A stretch of 55,466 nt of DNA from positions 25,905 through 81,370 of the forward strand of contig JALCBY010000018.1 in the NCBI GenBank assembly GCA_028066055.1, in the 5' to 3' direction. Made by a program: the position numbers and the translations under genes. This DNA comes from Hyphomicrobiaceae bacterium (GTDB lineage: Bacteria > Pseudomonadota > Alphaproteobacteria > Rhizobiales > Methyloligellaceae). This document shows positions 1 through 9,071 of this stretch, piece after piece. Position 1 is the stretch's first letter; each line of letters starts with the position of its first letter. The notes beneath the pieces are model-generated. The model had not been told where the DNA came from, made no database searches, and saw nothing but the letters and a program-made list of their open reading frames with translations.

Positions 1-441
1 GACGATCCGGCATTGCTATATGGCGACGCCGACCCTGCGGTGACCCCCGACCAGCGGCGGGGTTCGGGCGCAATGACGGCGATGGGGGATCACAAGGGGT
101 CGGGTCTCGCCTTCATGTGCGAGTTGCTGGCAGGCGCGCTCACGGGATCAGGGGCGACCGGCCCGGATTATTCACGCGTCTACAACGGCATGCTGTCGAT
201 CTATATGTCCGTGGACCGTTTCGACACCGACGACTTTTACGCGGCGGAGCTGAAGCGCTTTATCGACTATGTGAAAAGCTCCAACCCGGCGACGCCCGGC
301 GGCGAAGTGCTGATTCCGGGAGAGCCGGAACAGCGGACGCGGGAGGTGCGGTTGCGCGACGGCATAGCCCTCGCCGACGACACCTGGGCCACGATCAAAA
401 CCGCAGGCGAGAGTTTCGGCGTAAGCGCTCCCAGCGACTGA
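1..441 (+). CDS. Ldh_2-family malate/L-lactate dehydrogenase, C-terminal part
   Basis: The reading frame is already open at base 1, so the N-terminus lies outside the window; about 146 residues remain. The segment GDHKGSGLAFMCELLAGAL near residues 30-50 of the fragment is typical of the Ldh_2 (PF02615) NAD(P)-dependent 2-hydroxyacid/malate dehydrogenase family, as is the later DTWATI tail region. These enzymes oxidise malate, lactate, ureidoglycolate or imino acids in the cytoplasm; the substrate cannot be told from the fragment. It ends two bases before the stop of the convergent TetR gene. Confidence 0.85.
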   Translation, partial: DDPALLYGDADPAVTPDQRRGSGAMTAMGDHKGSGLAFMCELLAGALTGSGATGPDYSRVYNGMLSIYMSVDRFDTDDFYAAELKRFIDYVKSSNPATPGGEVLIPGEPEQRTREVRLRDGIALADDTWATIKTAGESFGVSAPSD

Positions 442-442
442 G

Positions 443-1015
443 CTAGCGCGCAGAGCTGACGAGCGCCGATGCGGCACGTCCCGCATCCTCGATATAACTC
501 GGGTCGCGATGGATCAGCATGATTGAAAAAGCGCCATCCAGAAGCAGGACAATCTGGCGCGCCAGCAAAGGGGCATTCGCCAACCCGTCATCTCCCAGTT
601 GTTCGCAGATCCAGTCCTCGAACTTGCGCTTGTGAGCAGCACCCACCTTTACAGCCGGGTGGCCCGGCGTGCTCGCCAACTCGGCGGCCGTGCGCAGGAA
701 GCCGCAACCTTTCCATTTCGGATGGCGCGCCGACTTCGCGATGTTCGTGAAGATGGCCTCGATCTTGTCCGGCATATCGCCTCCGGCCTCGTCGAACCAG
801 CGCGCCATCAGTGCCAGACCGGGTTGATCCCGCGCATCGAGATAAGCGGCGATGAGGTCATCCTTGCTGCGGAAGTGATAATAGAGCGTCCGCTTTGTCA
901 CCCCGGCCTTCTCGGCCACAGCATCGACGCTCACACGACGAATCCCCTCGCTGTAAAACAACGAGATTGCGGCATCGACGATGCGCTTTCGCGTCTGAGT
1001 GGCGTCCCGGGGCAT
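443..1015 (-). CDS. TetR/AcrR-family transcriptional regulator
   Basis: 190 aa. The N-terminal helix-turn-helix (about residues 10-55) contains VAEKAGVTKRTLYYHFRSKD, the classic TetR recognition region; the remainder is a variable ligand domain. The frame stays open upstream to 1666, but that extension runs antisense through the enoyl-CoA hydratase gene, so the ATG at 1015 (MPRDATQ...) is chosen. It is divergent from the hydratase gene with an 87-bp spacer holding a TetR-like palindrome, so it probably represses that operon and itself. Ligand unknown; an acyl-CoA or related compound is a guess from context. Confidence 0.9.
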   Translation of the reverse strand: MPRDATQTRKRIVDAAISLFYSEGIRRVSVDAVAEKAGVTKRTLYYHFRSKDDLIAAYLDARDQPGLALMARWFDEAGGDMPDKIEAIFTNIAKSARHPKWKGCGFLRTAAELASTPGHPAVKVGAAHKRKFEDWICEQLGDDGLANAPLLARQIVLLLDGAFSIMLIHRDPSYIEDAGRAASALVSSAR

Positions 1016-1027
1016 GATACAAAGTAT

Positions 1028-1041
1028 ACTAACCAGTGAGT
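1028..1041. promoter_or_regulatory. Candidate TetR operator
   Basis: ACTAACCAGTGAGT is a near-perfect inverted repeat (5 of 6 positions in each arm) of the ACTnACnnGTnAGT type frequent for TetR proteins. It starts 12 bp upstream of the TetR start codon and lies in the spacer to the divergent hydratase gene. Binding is inferred from position and symmetry only. Confidence 0.45.
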
Positions 1042-1102
1042 GTAAAAACAATATTCTCTCGCCTAACGTCGCTCGCAACCCACACAGAAAGGAGCTGACG
1101 TT

Positions 1103-1894
1103 ATGTCCGAGATTGTCCTTTACGAGCAGATTGATGAAATCGCACACCTTACGCTGAACCGTCCGGAAAAACTGAATGCGCTGAACTACGCGCTCATTGA
1201 CCGATTGATGGAGATTCTCGATCGCATCGAGGATGATGGCTCTGTTCGGGCGGTCATCCTGACCGGCGCCGGTGAACGTGCCTTTTCCGCCGGCGGCGAC
1301 ATTCCGGAGTTCAGTCAAAGCGTACAAGCCGGACCCCAGACGGCACTCAAGGAGTTTGTACGGCGCGGCCAGGCGATGACGGCACGCATGGAGGCCTTTC
1401 CGAAGCCCATCATTGCCGCCGTAAACGGCATTGCCTATGGTGGCGGATGCGAAATCACAGAAGCGGTCCACCTCGCCGTCGCCAGCGACCGAGCAGTTTT
1501 CGCAAAGCCTGAGATCAACCTCGGCATGCCGCCGACATTCGGCGGAACACAACGCCTCTCGCGGCTGGCCGGGCGCAAACGCGCGCTTGAACTGTTGTTG
1601 ACCGGAGATACCTTCACGCCACAACGTGCTTTCGAGCTCGGACTGGTGAACATGGTCGTCCCGCATGAGGATCTGCAGGACGCGGCGAGGCAGCTCGCAT
1701 CAAGAATTCTGCGTCACTCGCCACTCGCCGCCGCCAGCATCATCACCGCCGTCAGTCGCGGCCTGAATATGAGCATCGGCGAAGGGCTGCAGATGGAGGG
1801 CGAACAGTTCGCCCGTGTCGTCCCGACCCATGATCTGCGCGAAGGGCTCGATGCGTGGATTGCACGGCGTGCTCCCGTTTATAAGGGTGTATAG
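1103..1894 (+). CDS. Enoyl-CoA hydratase/isomerase family protein
   Basis: 263 aa, the usual crotonase length. The oxyanion-hole segment AFSAGGDIPEF is near residues 59-69, followed by NGIAYGGGCE with the first catalytic glutamate and KPEINLG with the second. Both glutamates of true hydratases are therefore kept. GGTQRLSRLAG follows as in the family. An AAGGAG ribosome site precedes the ATG at 1103. It probably hydrates or isomerises an enoyl-CoA in the cytoplasm. The SDR gene follows 41 bp later, so a short beta-oxidation-like operon under the divergent TetR is plausible. Confidence 0.9.
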   Translation: MSEIVLYEQIDEIAHLTLNRPEKLNALNYALIDRLMEILDRIEDDGSVRAVILTGAGERAFSAGGDIPEFSQSVQAGPQTALKEFVRRGQAMTARMEAFPKPIIAAVNGIAYGGGCEITEAVHLAVASDRAVFAKPEINLGMPPTFGGTQRLSRLAGRKRALELLLTGDTFTPQRAFELGLVNMVVPHEDLQDAARQLASRILRHSPLAAASIITAVSRGLNMSIGEGLQMEGEQFARVVPTHDLREGLDAWIARRAPVYKGV

Positions 1895-1935
1895 TCACCC
1901 AACGTTTTCAGATGTGTTGAAGGAGTAAGGAGCCC

Positions 1936-2730
1936 ATGCGCCTCAGGGACAAGACCGCCATCGTCGTCGGAGCCGGACAGCAACCCGGCGATACCATCGG
2001 CAACGGCCGTGCGACGGCGATCCGCTTTGCCCAGGAGAACGCCACTGTCCTGTGCGTCGATATCAACGAAGACTGGGCGCAGGACACCGTGGACATGATC
2101 GAGGCCGAGGGCGGTAAGGCGTCGGCGCTGAAAGCGGACATCACCGACGAAGCTCAATGCAAGGCGATCGCCGACGCTTGCGTCGAGCGCTATGGGCGGA
2201 TCGATATCCTGCACAACAATGTCGGACGCTCGAAGGGCGACAAGGCGACCCATGAGCTTGACGCGGCAACCTGGGATGAGCTGATGGACATGAACCTCAA
2301 AGGCATGATGCTGACCTGCAAGCATGTGATACCCGTCATGCGTGCACAGAAATCCGGCGTGATCCTAAACGTATCCTCCACGTCCTCCCTCGCCGCCCGA
2401 GCGACCATCACCTACAAGACGAGCAAGGGCGCGATAAACACCATGACCCAGCACATCGCCGTCGAGAATGCCTCGCACGGCATACGGGCCAATGTGGTGC
2501 TGCCCGGACTCATGGATACGCCGATGGCAATCGTTCGCCGCGCCGATGAGCGCGGCGTCGATCGGGACGTGATCCGGGCGGAACGGAACGAACGGGTGCC
2601 TTTGCAGAACCGGATGGGGTCGGCCTGGGATGTCGCCAATGCGGCACTGTTCCTTGCATCGGATGAAGCGAATTATATTACGGGTATAATACTGCCCGTC
2701 GATGGTGGTCTTCTGTGCAAGCGCGGATGA
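1936..2730 (+). CDS. Short-chain dehydrogenase/reductase (SDR)
   Basis: 264 aa. The Rossmann start TAIVVGAG with a modified glycine stretch ([11 protein letters not shown]) is followed by HNNVGR (usual NNAG region), the active-site Ser in NVSSTSS and YKTSK, giving the YxxxK pair. The C-terminal VDGGLL ending is normal for classical SDRs. An AGGAG site lies about 10 bp before the ATG. It follows the hydratase in the same direction and could act on the hydroxyacyl product, though SDR substrates cannot be inferred from sequence. Confidence 0.88.
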   Translation: MRLRDKTAIVVGAGQQPGDTIGNGRATAIRFAQENATVLCVDINEDWAQDTVDMIEAEGGKASALKADITDEAQCKAIADACVERYGRIDILHNNVGRSKGDKATHELDAATWDELMDMNLKGMMLTCKHVIPVMRAQKSGVILNVSSTSSLAARATITYKTSKGAINTMTQHIAVENASHGIRANVVLPGLMDTPMAIVRRADERGVDRDVIRAERNERVPLQNRMGSAWDVANAALFLASDEANYITGIILPVDGGLLCKRG

Positions 2731-2761
2731 CGCGCAAGCCGCCATATGCGTGAAAACCGTG

Positions 2762-4264
2762 ATGAACGCACCTGACAAAAGCGACGTCTTTTTCCCGTTC
2801 GACAACAGCTACGCGCGGTTGCCGGACCGGTTCTTCGCACGGCTTGATCCCGTGCCCGTCCCCGAACCCCGTCTCATCCGGCTGAACACGGACCTTGCGC
2901 GCCTGCTTCGTCTTGATCCGGCGCAACTCACATCTCCCTCGGGTGTCGAGGTTCTCGCCGGCAACCGCGTGCCGGAAGGCTCCGACCCGCTGGCCATGGC
3001 CTACGCTGGACACCAGTTCGGAAACTGGGTGCCGCAACTGGGCGACGGGCGCGCAATTCTGCTGGGCGAAGTCATCGGCAACGACGGCGTGCGCCGCGAC
3101 ATCCAACTGAAGGGCTCGGGCCGCACGCCCTTCTCGCGCATGGGAGACGGTCGCGCAGTGCTCGGACCCATACTGCGCGAATACATCGTGGCGGAAGGGA
3201 TGGCCGCGCTCGGTGTGCCGACGACCCGCGCCCTTGCCGCCGTCCTCACCGGTGAGAAAGTCGCACGCGAAGAGTTTCTTCCCGGCGCCGTCCTCACGCG
3301 CGTCGCGCAAAGCCATGTCCGCGTCGGCACGTTTCAGTTTTTCGCCGCCCGCCAGGACGACGAGGCGCTGAAGTTACTCGCCGATCATGTGATCAAGCGT
3401 CACTATCCGGACGCGGCAAAAGAGAAAAACCCTTATCTCTCGCTACTGGAGAATGTGGTGGCGCGGCAGGCGCAACTTGTCGCCCGATGGCAGCTTGTCG
3501 GTTTCATCCACGGGGTGATGAACACGGACAACATGTCGATCGCTGGCGAGACCATTGACTACGGTCCTTGCGCTTTCATGGATACCTACCACCCCAACAC
3601 GGTCTACAGCTCGATCGACCATATGGGCCGCTACGCCTATTCGAACCAGCCGGGAATCGCTCATTGGAACCTGGCGGTGCTGGCGCAGTCGCTGCTGCCC
3701 CTTTTCGACGCGGATCAGGACAAGGCGGTGGAGATGGCGCAAAGCGTCATCAACGCCTTTCCCGCGCTTTACGACGAGGCCTATCTGTCAGGACTACTGG
3801 CCAAACTCGGGCTGACGCCCATGAACGAGCGCGACAAGGATCTTGCGGACGATCTGCTCACATGCATGGCGGAAAACGAAGCGGACTTCACGCTCACCTT
3901 CCGCACCTTGTGTGAGGCTGCGACTTTGGAACCGACAGATGCGGACGGACCGGTGCGCGACCTGTTCAAGGACGGCGGCGCGTTCGACGCATGGGCCGTG
4001 CGGTGGCGGAAGCGCCTGTTGCAGGAAAAGACGAGCGACAAAGACCGCAAGTCCGCCATGCGTACCGTCAATCCGGCCTTCATTCCCCGCAATCACCTGA
4101 TTGCGGAAGCGATCGAAGCAGCCGAAGAACGTGATGACTTTGCGCCCTTCGAAGAACTTATGACCGTTCTTTCAAAGCCTTACGAAGATCAGCCCGGACG
4201 CGAGCGCTACACTCGGCCGCCACGCCCGGACCAGATCGTTCATCGCACCTTCTGCGGAACCTAG
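2762..4264 (+). CDS. selO: SelO/YdiU-family protein adenylyltransferase
   Basis: 500 aa from the ATG at 2762; an in-frame extension to 2702 overlaps the SDR end and is rejected. SelO is a pseudokinase-fold enzyme that transfers AMP to Ser/Thr/Tyr of target proteins and takes part in redox stress responses. Seen here: [11 protein letters not shown] (about 93-103), [11 protein letters not shown] with K117, [10 protein letters not shown] with N254 and D256, and IDYGP with D266, matching the family's inverted nucleotide site and metal ligands. A cysteine three residues from the end (FCGT) matches the C-terminal redox cysteine of bacterial SelO. Confidence 0.93.
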   Translation: MNAPDKSDVFFPFDNSYARLPDRFFARLDPVPVPEPRLIRLNTDLARLLRLDPAQLTSPSGVEVLAGNRVPEGSDPLAMAYAGHQFGNWVPQLGDGRAILLGEVIGNDGVRRDIQLKGSGRTPFSRMGDGRAVLGPILREYIVAEGMAALGVPTTRALAAVLTGEKVAREEFLPGAVLTRVAQSHVRVGTFQFFAARQDDEALKLLADHVIKRHYPDAAKEKNPYLSLLENVVARQAQLVARWQLVGFIHGVMNTDNMSIAGETIDYGPCAFMDTYHPNTVYSSIDHMGRYAYSNQPGIAHWNLAVLAQSLLPLFDADQDKAVEMAQSVINAFPALYDEAYLSGLLAKLGLTPMNERDKDLADDLLTCMAENEADFTLTFRTLCEAATLEPTDADGPVRDLFKDGGAFDAWAVRWRKRLLQEKTSDKDRKSAMRTVNPAFIPRNHLIAEAIEAAEERDDFAPFEELMTVLSKPYEDQPGRERYTRPPRPDQIVHRTFCGT

Positions 4265-4362
4265 GCATCGTCGGTTCCACAAAATCCGAACGTTTAAAGC
4301 TGACCCCGCATCACAACGCCCCCATTACAAAAACCTGATCGGGTGCACGCTCCGCAGCCGCC

Positions 4363-4893
4363 TCACAGCTGCTTGTACATGATCGTGGTCGTATCCAAGC
4401 TGTCCTCCGTCGGATGCTTTGAATAGGCCGGGATCACGCCGACGCGCCGATACCCCAACGACACGTACAGCGCCTCGGCTCCGTCACTCGCCGTGTCCAG
4501 CGTAATGAGCATACGGCCCATTTCGTTCGCGTATTTCTCGATTTCGACCATGAGAGCCCGGCCGATGCCGCGCCGGCGAAACCCGGGGTCCACGAGCAAC
4601 TTCGTGATTTCAGCCCGGTGCGGCTGATTGGGCGGCGTATCGCAATCGAGTTGTACGGAACCCACAATTTGCCCATCCGCCTTCGCGACGAGGATGACGC
4701 GCGTGCCTGCCGCCAACGACGGCCCAACCTTTTCGGACCAGAACGACCGGCTGTCATCCAAACCGAATGGCATCACGAAATTGACTGCCGCCCCATGCGC
4801 GACGCACACCTCAAGCAGCCGCGCGAGACCGGTCAATTGACCCTCAAACGCGTCCGCCGAGAGAAGTTCTATTTCGAAACCGTTGTCGTCCAT
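4363..4893 (-). CDS. GNAT-family N-acetyltransferase
   Basis: 176 aa. The acetyl-CoA loop is visible as VDPGFRRRGIGRALM (Q/RxxGxG/A type), followed by the hydrophobic beta strand and the Y-LGYRRVG segment near the C-terminus, typical of the GNAT fold. The acceptor is unknown. It is the last gene of a leftward set (metallo-hydrolase, gamma-glutamyltransferase, GAF protein, acetyltransferase) with short spacers, so cotranscription is likely. Confidence 0.88.
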   Translation of the reverse strand: MDDNGFEIELLSADAFEGQLTGLARLLEVCVAHGAAVNFVMPFGLDDSRSFWSEKVGPSLAAGTRVILVAKADGQIVGSVQLDCDTPPNQPHRAEITKLLVDPGFRRRGIGRALMVEIEKYANEMGRMLITLDTASDGAEALYVSLGYRRVGVIPAYSKHPTEDSLDTTTIMYKQL

Positions 4894-4935
4894 GGGCCTC
4901 CCGGGAAAAAATCCCGATCAACCCTTTTCCGCATT

Positions 4936-5400
4936 TCACCGCAGCACGCAACCGAGAAGTTCAGCAATCTCTCTGGCCGGCGCCAGATGATCGGCGGTGT
5001 AGTAACCTTCCGTGTGCAGAAGATTGACCGTTCCGAGCGTACGGTCGCCCCGCCTGACCGGCATGTTCAACACCGACTCAAGGCCAAGGGAAAGGATCAG
5101 CTCATGGTCGTTGAAGTTGGCGCGAATATCGTCAGCGGACCGGCCTATGAAGGGTTCTCCCCGATCAAGCACCTGGCGGCCCCAGGCGGTATCGCGCTTC
5201 TGCTTGCGCCCGCCGGTCGGATAAGCCTCTTCGTCACTCGAGTAGAGCCGCTCCACCTCCACACTGTCCGCGTGGAACGCCATGATAGTGAAAAGCCTGT
5301 GACCGATCGCGACTTGAGCGGCTTGCTCCGCGGCCGCAAATATCTCCGCAGGACTGTGCCCTGCTCGGATCGCGGCACTCAGTACTTCAGATGGCTCCAT
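4936..5400 (-). CDS. GAF-domain protein
   Basis: 154 aa, essentially one GAF domain with no attached output domain. Supporting features are the N-terminal helix, FTIMAFHADSVEVERLYSSDE, the WGRQVLDRGEPFIGR segment and SVLNMPVRRGDRTLGTVNLLH, which follow the GAF strand order (compare free-standing GAF proteins such as fRMsr). The cysteines of the methionine sulfoxide reductase type are not evident, so a small-molecule sensor or binder is more likely. It starts 29 bp after the gamma-glutamyltransferase stop, in the same direction. Confidence 0.75.
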   Translation of the reverse strand: MEPSEVLSAAIRAGHSPAEIFAAAEQAAQVAIGHRLFTIMAFHADSVEVERLYSSDEEAYPTGGRKQKRDTAWGRQVLDRGEPFIGRSADDIRANFNDHELILSLGLESVLNMPVRRGDRTLGTVNLLHTEGYYTADHLAPAREIAELLGCVLR

Positions 5401-5429
5401 TCAAGAACCCGTATGACTGTCGAAACCCA

Positions 5430-7199
5430 TCATCGTCCGAACGCGCGCGCGGCGCGCCTGGGGTCCGCACCGGCTTGCAACTCCCCGCCATTCTCCTGGT
5501 CAACGTGGATGGCGCAGACGCCGCCCGCCTTCCACGTCAGCTCCGGCCAGTACTCGACCGTGTGGCCACGGTGGGCCAGCTTGTCGCCGGTCTCCCTGTC
5601 AATCCGTTCCTCCAGCATCAGCAGTCCGGGATGATAGTCGTTCGGTGCGAAGGAGGATGGAAAACTGTAGGTCGCAAACCGCGGCGCTTCGATAGCCGCC
5701 TGCACATTCATTCCGTAGCACAGCAGATTGGCCGCCACCTGAGCCATGGCTTGTATCTGCACATCGCCGCCGGGCGTGCCGAATGCAAGAAACGGCTTAC
5801 CGTTTTTCAGCGCCAGCGCGGGGTTCGGCGTCAGGCGCGGACGCTTCCCCGGGGCGACGGCGTTGATATGGCTACGGATACCGCGAGACTGTGAACCGCG
5901 AGAGGATGGGCAGAGCCCCGTACCGGGGATCACCTCCGTGTCGGCGGATGTATCGCTCGGCGTCGCCGCAAACATGTTTCCCTGTCCGTCGACGACACAG
6001 ACATGAGACGTGTCCGGACTTGCGGGACCGCCGGTCGGGACGCGCTCCCGCGGTTTCGTTGCGTGGGCGTCGCCGCCCGGGCGCAACTCCGTCGAATGTT
6101 CCATATTGTCCGGAAGTGACGGCGTTCCGTTCCAGGGGTCGCCAGGAGACGGCATTTCCGGGCAGGCCTTGTCTTCGTCGATCAGCGTCAGCCTTGCCCG
6201 CAGATAGTCCGGGTCCAGCATCCCGTCGATCGGCACGTCGGCGAACAACGGATCGGCCACGTAACGCTCCCGGTCAGCGAAGACCAATTTCAGGACCTCG
6301 GTAACCCTGTGAATATAGTCCGGAGAATTCAGATCCAGTTGGTCAAGCCCCGCCCCGTTCAGCATTGCCAGCGCCTGAGCAAAGGAAACGCCTTGGCACC
6401 ACGCGCCACATGCATAGAAATTCACGTCCATAAACCCGGCGCGGAGTGGAGCCTCATAGCGCACATGGTATTCCGCCATGTCCTCAAGCGCGAGAAAGCC
6501 GCCATTCTCCTTGTGGTAATCGCAGATGGTTTTCGCAATGTCGCCCTTGTAAAACGCGTCATAGGCCGCGGACAGGCCTTCGGCACGGTCCCCACCCCTG
6601 CTCCTTTCCTCATCCGCCATAAACTGGATCGTCCGGGCGAGATCGGATTGCACGAAAATGTCACCAGCCTTCGGCGGAGCGCCGTCCGGCAGAAAGACAC
6701 GGGCGTTCTCGGCATAGCGGCGATAGCTCGCCTCGTTGTCGGCGATGAACTGCGCGAGCACCGGGAAAACCGGGAAACCTTCGCGTGCATACCTGATGGC
6801 CGCAGCGGAGACGTCGGCAAATGACATGGTTCCGAAATCCCGGAGCACCGTAAGCCAGGCAGCCGGTGCTGCCGGAACGACGGTCCTCAAGATCCCTTCG
6901 GGAATTTCCCCGTCAAAATTGTCTTCGAAGAAGGCTGCCGATGCCGCACGCGGCCAGGTACCCAAGCCGTCGATCGTCTTTACCTCACCGGTCTCGGCCA
7001 TGCGCAGGACAATCGGCGCGACGCCAGCAAAATTGACCAGATCACCATGCAGCACGCCCAGTGCGATGCCGGCTGCGACGCCTGCGTCGACCGCATTGCC
7101 GCCTGCCTCGAGCAACTCGAAGCCCGCGGCACTTGCAAGTTCATGTCCCGATGAGATCGCGTATTCATTTGCAGTTATGGGAATGGGATTCTCGCTCAT
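5430..7199 (-). CDS. Gamma-glutamyltransferase-family Ntn hydrolase
   Basis: 589 aa. The N-terminal block AGGNAVDAGVAAGIALGV and later ...TSHVCVVDGQGNMFA are hallmarks of the family. The Thr in DTSH (T397 by my count) aligns with the nucleophile freed by self-cleavage in GGT. The C-terminal FGTPGGDVQIQAMAQV block is also typical. There is no clear N-terminal signal peptide, so it may be cytoplasmic, unlike enterobacterial periplasmic GGT. The second Thr of the usual TTH is Ser here. The real substrate could be glutathione, a gamma-glutamyl amide or an acylated amine. Confidence 0.88.
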   Translation of the reverse strand: MSENPIPITANEYAISSGHELASAAGFELLEAGGNAVDAGVAAGIALGVLHGDLVNFAGVAPIVLRMAETGEVKTIDGLGTWPRAASAAFFEDNFDGEIPEGILRTVVPAAPAAWLTVLRDFGTMSFADVSAAAIRYAREGFPVFPVLAQFIADNEASYRRYAENARVFLPDGAPPKAGDIFVQSDLARTIQFMADEERSRGGDRAEGLSAAYDAFYKGDIAKTICDYHKENGGFLALEDMAEYHVRYEAPLRAGFMDVNFYACGAWCQGVSFAQALAMLNGAGLDQLDLNSPDYIHRVTEVLKLVFADRERYVADPLFADVPIDGMLDPDYLRARLTLIDEDKACPEMPSPGDPWNGTPSLPDNMEHSTELRPGGDAHATKPRERVPTGGPASPDTSHVCVVDGQGNMFAATPSDTSADTEVIPGTGLCPSSRGSQSRGIRSHINAVAPGKRPRLTPNPALALKNGKPFLAFGTPGGDVQIQAMAQVAANLLCYGMNVQAAIEAPRFATYSFPSSFAPNDYHPGLLMLEERIDRETGDKLAHRGHTVEYWPELTWKAGGVCAIHVDQENGGELQAGADPRRAARAFGR

Positions 7200-7209
7200 G
7201 GTACCGGTC

Positions 7210-8097
7210 CTAGTCGATCACCACCGAATGATCCGCCGTGATGGGCACTTCAAGGAGATCGCGACCAATGATGACACGCCCATCGAAGACCGTCCGGATA
7301 TCCGCCACCAGCCGTTCCAGACAACCGGGCGCATCGAGCGGCGGGGGGAAATGCGTCAATACGAGTGTCTTTGCGTTTGCCTGGCGCGCCACTTCCGCCA
7401 CATCCATGTGACCACCACAGCTGATGCGAAACGCCTCGTCAGGCTCCGTTGCGGATTCGAAGTGGCACATATGAATGAGGACATCGCAATCGCGCGCAAG
7501 ATCGATCATCGATTGCAGCACGCCGCCGCTGTCACCGGAGTAGACGACCGTTCCGGCATCGCACTCGATACGGTAGCCGAGGCATTCGAGAATCGGCTGG
7601 AAATGCCGTGCGGCGCCCGCCGTTACACGCCATCCCTCGCCCTGAACCACATCTCCCGCCGTGATCTCGCGAACATCCGGCACCGGCTTCGCACGCGGCG
7701 GCGTACCGCCGCGCGCGGCATAAATCCGCTGGCTCGAAGGGTGGTTCACGCGCGATTCCAGATCGAGCCCGTACACGCCATCCTCGCCGAACAGCTTTTC
7801 GGTGATCTCCGCAACCGGCTTCGGACCGAAGACCTGAAGCTCGGGAACCGTGCCTGCACCCTGATCCCATCGCTGAAGCATCAGCCGCGGATAGTCGGCG
7901 ATATGGTCGTAGTGCAGGTGCGTCAGGAACAGATGCGTGACGTCGGTCGGCTGGCGCCCCGCCTCCAGCAGGCGATGCATGGCGCCCGGACCATGATCGA
8001 GGACGATCGTGTCATCTCCAATCTCGACTAGATAACCCGAACTCTGGCGGGTGAGAGAGGGTGCAGGCGTGCCGGTACCAAGGAGCGTGAGCTTCAT
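7210..8097 (-). CDS. Metallo-beta-lactamase-fold hydrolase (RNase Z-like)
   Basis: 295 aa. MKLTLLGTGTP at the start and THLHYDHIADYP (HxHxDH) in the first third define the fold; later ligands are VVYSGDSGG (Asp) and LTHFPPP (His). The architecture resembles the RNase Z/arylsulfatase-like branch, but such proteins in catabolic clusters usually hydrolyse small esters, lactones or amides. It lies 10 bp upstream of the gamma-glutamyltransferase gene in the same direction and is divergent from the GntR-UTRA regulator, which likely controls both sides. Confidence 0.85.
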   Translation of the reverse strand: MKLTLLGTGTPAPSLTRQSSGYLVEIGDDTIVLDHGPGAMHRLLEAGRQPTDVTHLFLTHLHYDHIADYPRLMLQRWDQGAGTVPELQVFGPKPVAEITEKLFGEDGVYGLDLESRVNHPSSQRIYAARGGTPPRAKPVPDVREITAGDVVQGEGWRVTAGAARHFQPILECLGYRIECDAGTVVYSGDSGGVLQSMIDLARDCDVLIHMCHFESATEPDEAFRISCGGHMDVAEVARQANAKTLVLTHFPPPLDAPGCLERLVADIRTVFDGRVIIGRDLLEVPITADHSVVID

Positions 8098-8196
8098 TGT
8101 CCGATACGTTCCTCACCCGGCAGTTCACGATCCACAACCATGAGCCTGAAACCTCCATCGCCGGGAAACAGCGAAGTTGACCGCAAATTTCATATA

Positions 8197-8236
8197 AACT
8201 ATGTAGTTAAAGGAGACGAACTTATATGTAAAGTTC
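8197..8236. promoter_or_regulatory. Candidate operators for the GntR-UTRA regulator
   Basis: Two inverted repeats lie in the 148-bp divergent spacer. One is AACTA-TG-TAGTT at 8197-8208. The other is GAACTT-N7-AAGTTC at 8218-8236, ending 9 bp before the regulator's start codon. Both share AACT/AGTT half-sites. The position suits autoregulation plus control of the divergent hydrolase operon. Binding is inferred. Confidence 0.45.
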
Positions 8237-8245
8237 ACTGGGCGA

Positions 8246-9019
8246 ATGGCCGAGATTGCACTTGATACTCTGGAAAAATGCATCCTTGCGGAGGCACAGC
8301 GTTCGCGCGCGCCCAAACATCGCTGCGTGTTCGAAGCCTTCGAGAAATGCATACGGTCCGGTCGCTTCAAGCCCGGCGAAAGGGTTCCCGCGGAAATTGA
8401 ATTGACCGAACGGCTTCCCGTCGGGCTGGGCACGTTGCAAAAAGCACTCACCAAGCTGGCGGAACGCGGCCTCGTCGTGCGAAACCGCAAGACGGGAACA
8501 TACATTGCCGACCGCCGGTCTCAGGTCACGGAAGTCTATGTCTACCGGTTCAAAGACCCGGAAACGGGTGAGTTGTTGATGCCGTTCGTGCGGGCACTGA
8601 GCGTAACCGTGGAAGATGCACCCGGCCCCTGGCAGACGGCATTGAATGTCGAGAGATATGTCCGGATCGACCGGCTCGTCTGGGTGGAACAGGACCCGCC
8701 CGCCTTCAGCAGCCTGTTCCTGTCCTACGAACACGGCCGGGACCTGCTGAACATGCCGGTTGAGGAGCTTCACGGTTCATCCTGCCATCGCGTGCTCATC
8801 GAGCGCTTCAACCTTCCGACATTGCGGATGGAGCACAAGGTGCGATGCCGGGCGCTGTCCGACCGTGCCTGCGACCATTTGAGACTCTCGCCAGCAACGG
8901 CAGGGCTTGTATGGGACGTCAAGGATTTTTCCTTTGACGACATGCCGAACCTTTTCCAGCGGTTCGAAATGCCGCCGGGGCACCGGCCGATGGAACTGGA
9001 AGAAACGATCAGCGGATAG
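8246..9019 (+). CDS. GntR-family regulator with UTRA-type ligand domain
   Basis: 257 aa. A winged-helix region near residues 25-90 contains SGRFKPGERVPAEIELTERL, GTLQKALTKLAERGLV and RNRKTGTYIA, as in the GntR/HutC branch. The rest fits a UTRA sensor domain (ERYVRIDRLVWV... and the late LSPATAGLVWDVKDF strand). The recognition helix reads PVGLGTLQKAL instead of the common VSRxTVRxAL, so it may be divergent in specificity. The ATG lacks a strong ribosome site. It precedes tctC by 52 bp and probably governs the transporter. Confidence 0.85.
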   Translation: MAEIALDTLEKCILAEAQRSRAPKHRCVFEAFEKCIRSGRFKPGERVPAEIELTERLPVGLGTLQKALTKLAERGLVVRNRKTGTYIADRRSQVTEVYVYRFKDPETGELLMPFVRALSVTVEDAPGPWQTALNVERYVRIDRLVWVEQDPPAFSSLFLSYEHGRDLLNMPVEELHGSSCHRVLIERFNLPTLRMEHKVRCRALSDRACDHLRLSPATAGLVWDVKDFSFDDMPNLFQRFEMPPGHRPMELEETISG

Positions 9020-9071
9020 CGAACTGGTCAGAACTGGAAAGACACAACAAAGCAGTAAGGGAGAGTAAACA

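Noticed and set aside
1016-1666. Long N-terminal extension of the TetR reading frame
   Set aside because: It lies antisense within the enoyl-CoA hydratase gene, and the TetR domain starts naturally at the ATG at 1015.
2678-3316. Leftward 212-codon frame
   Set aside because: Shadow of selO with no recognisable protein features.
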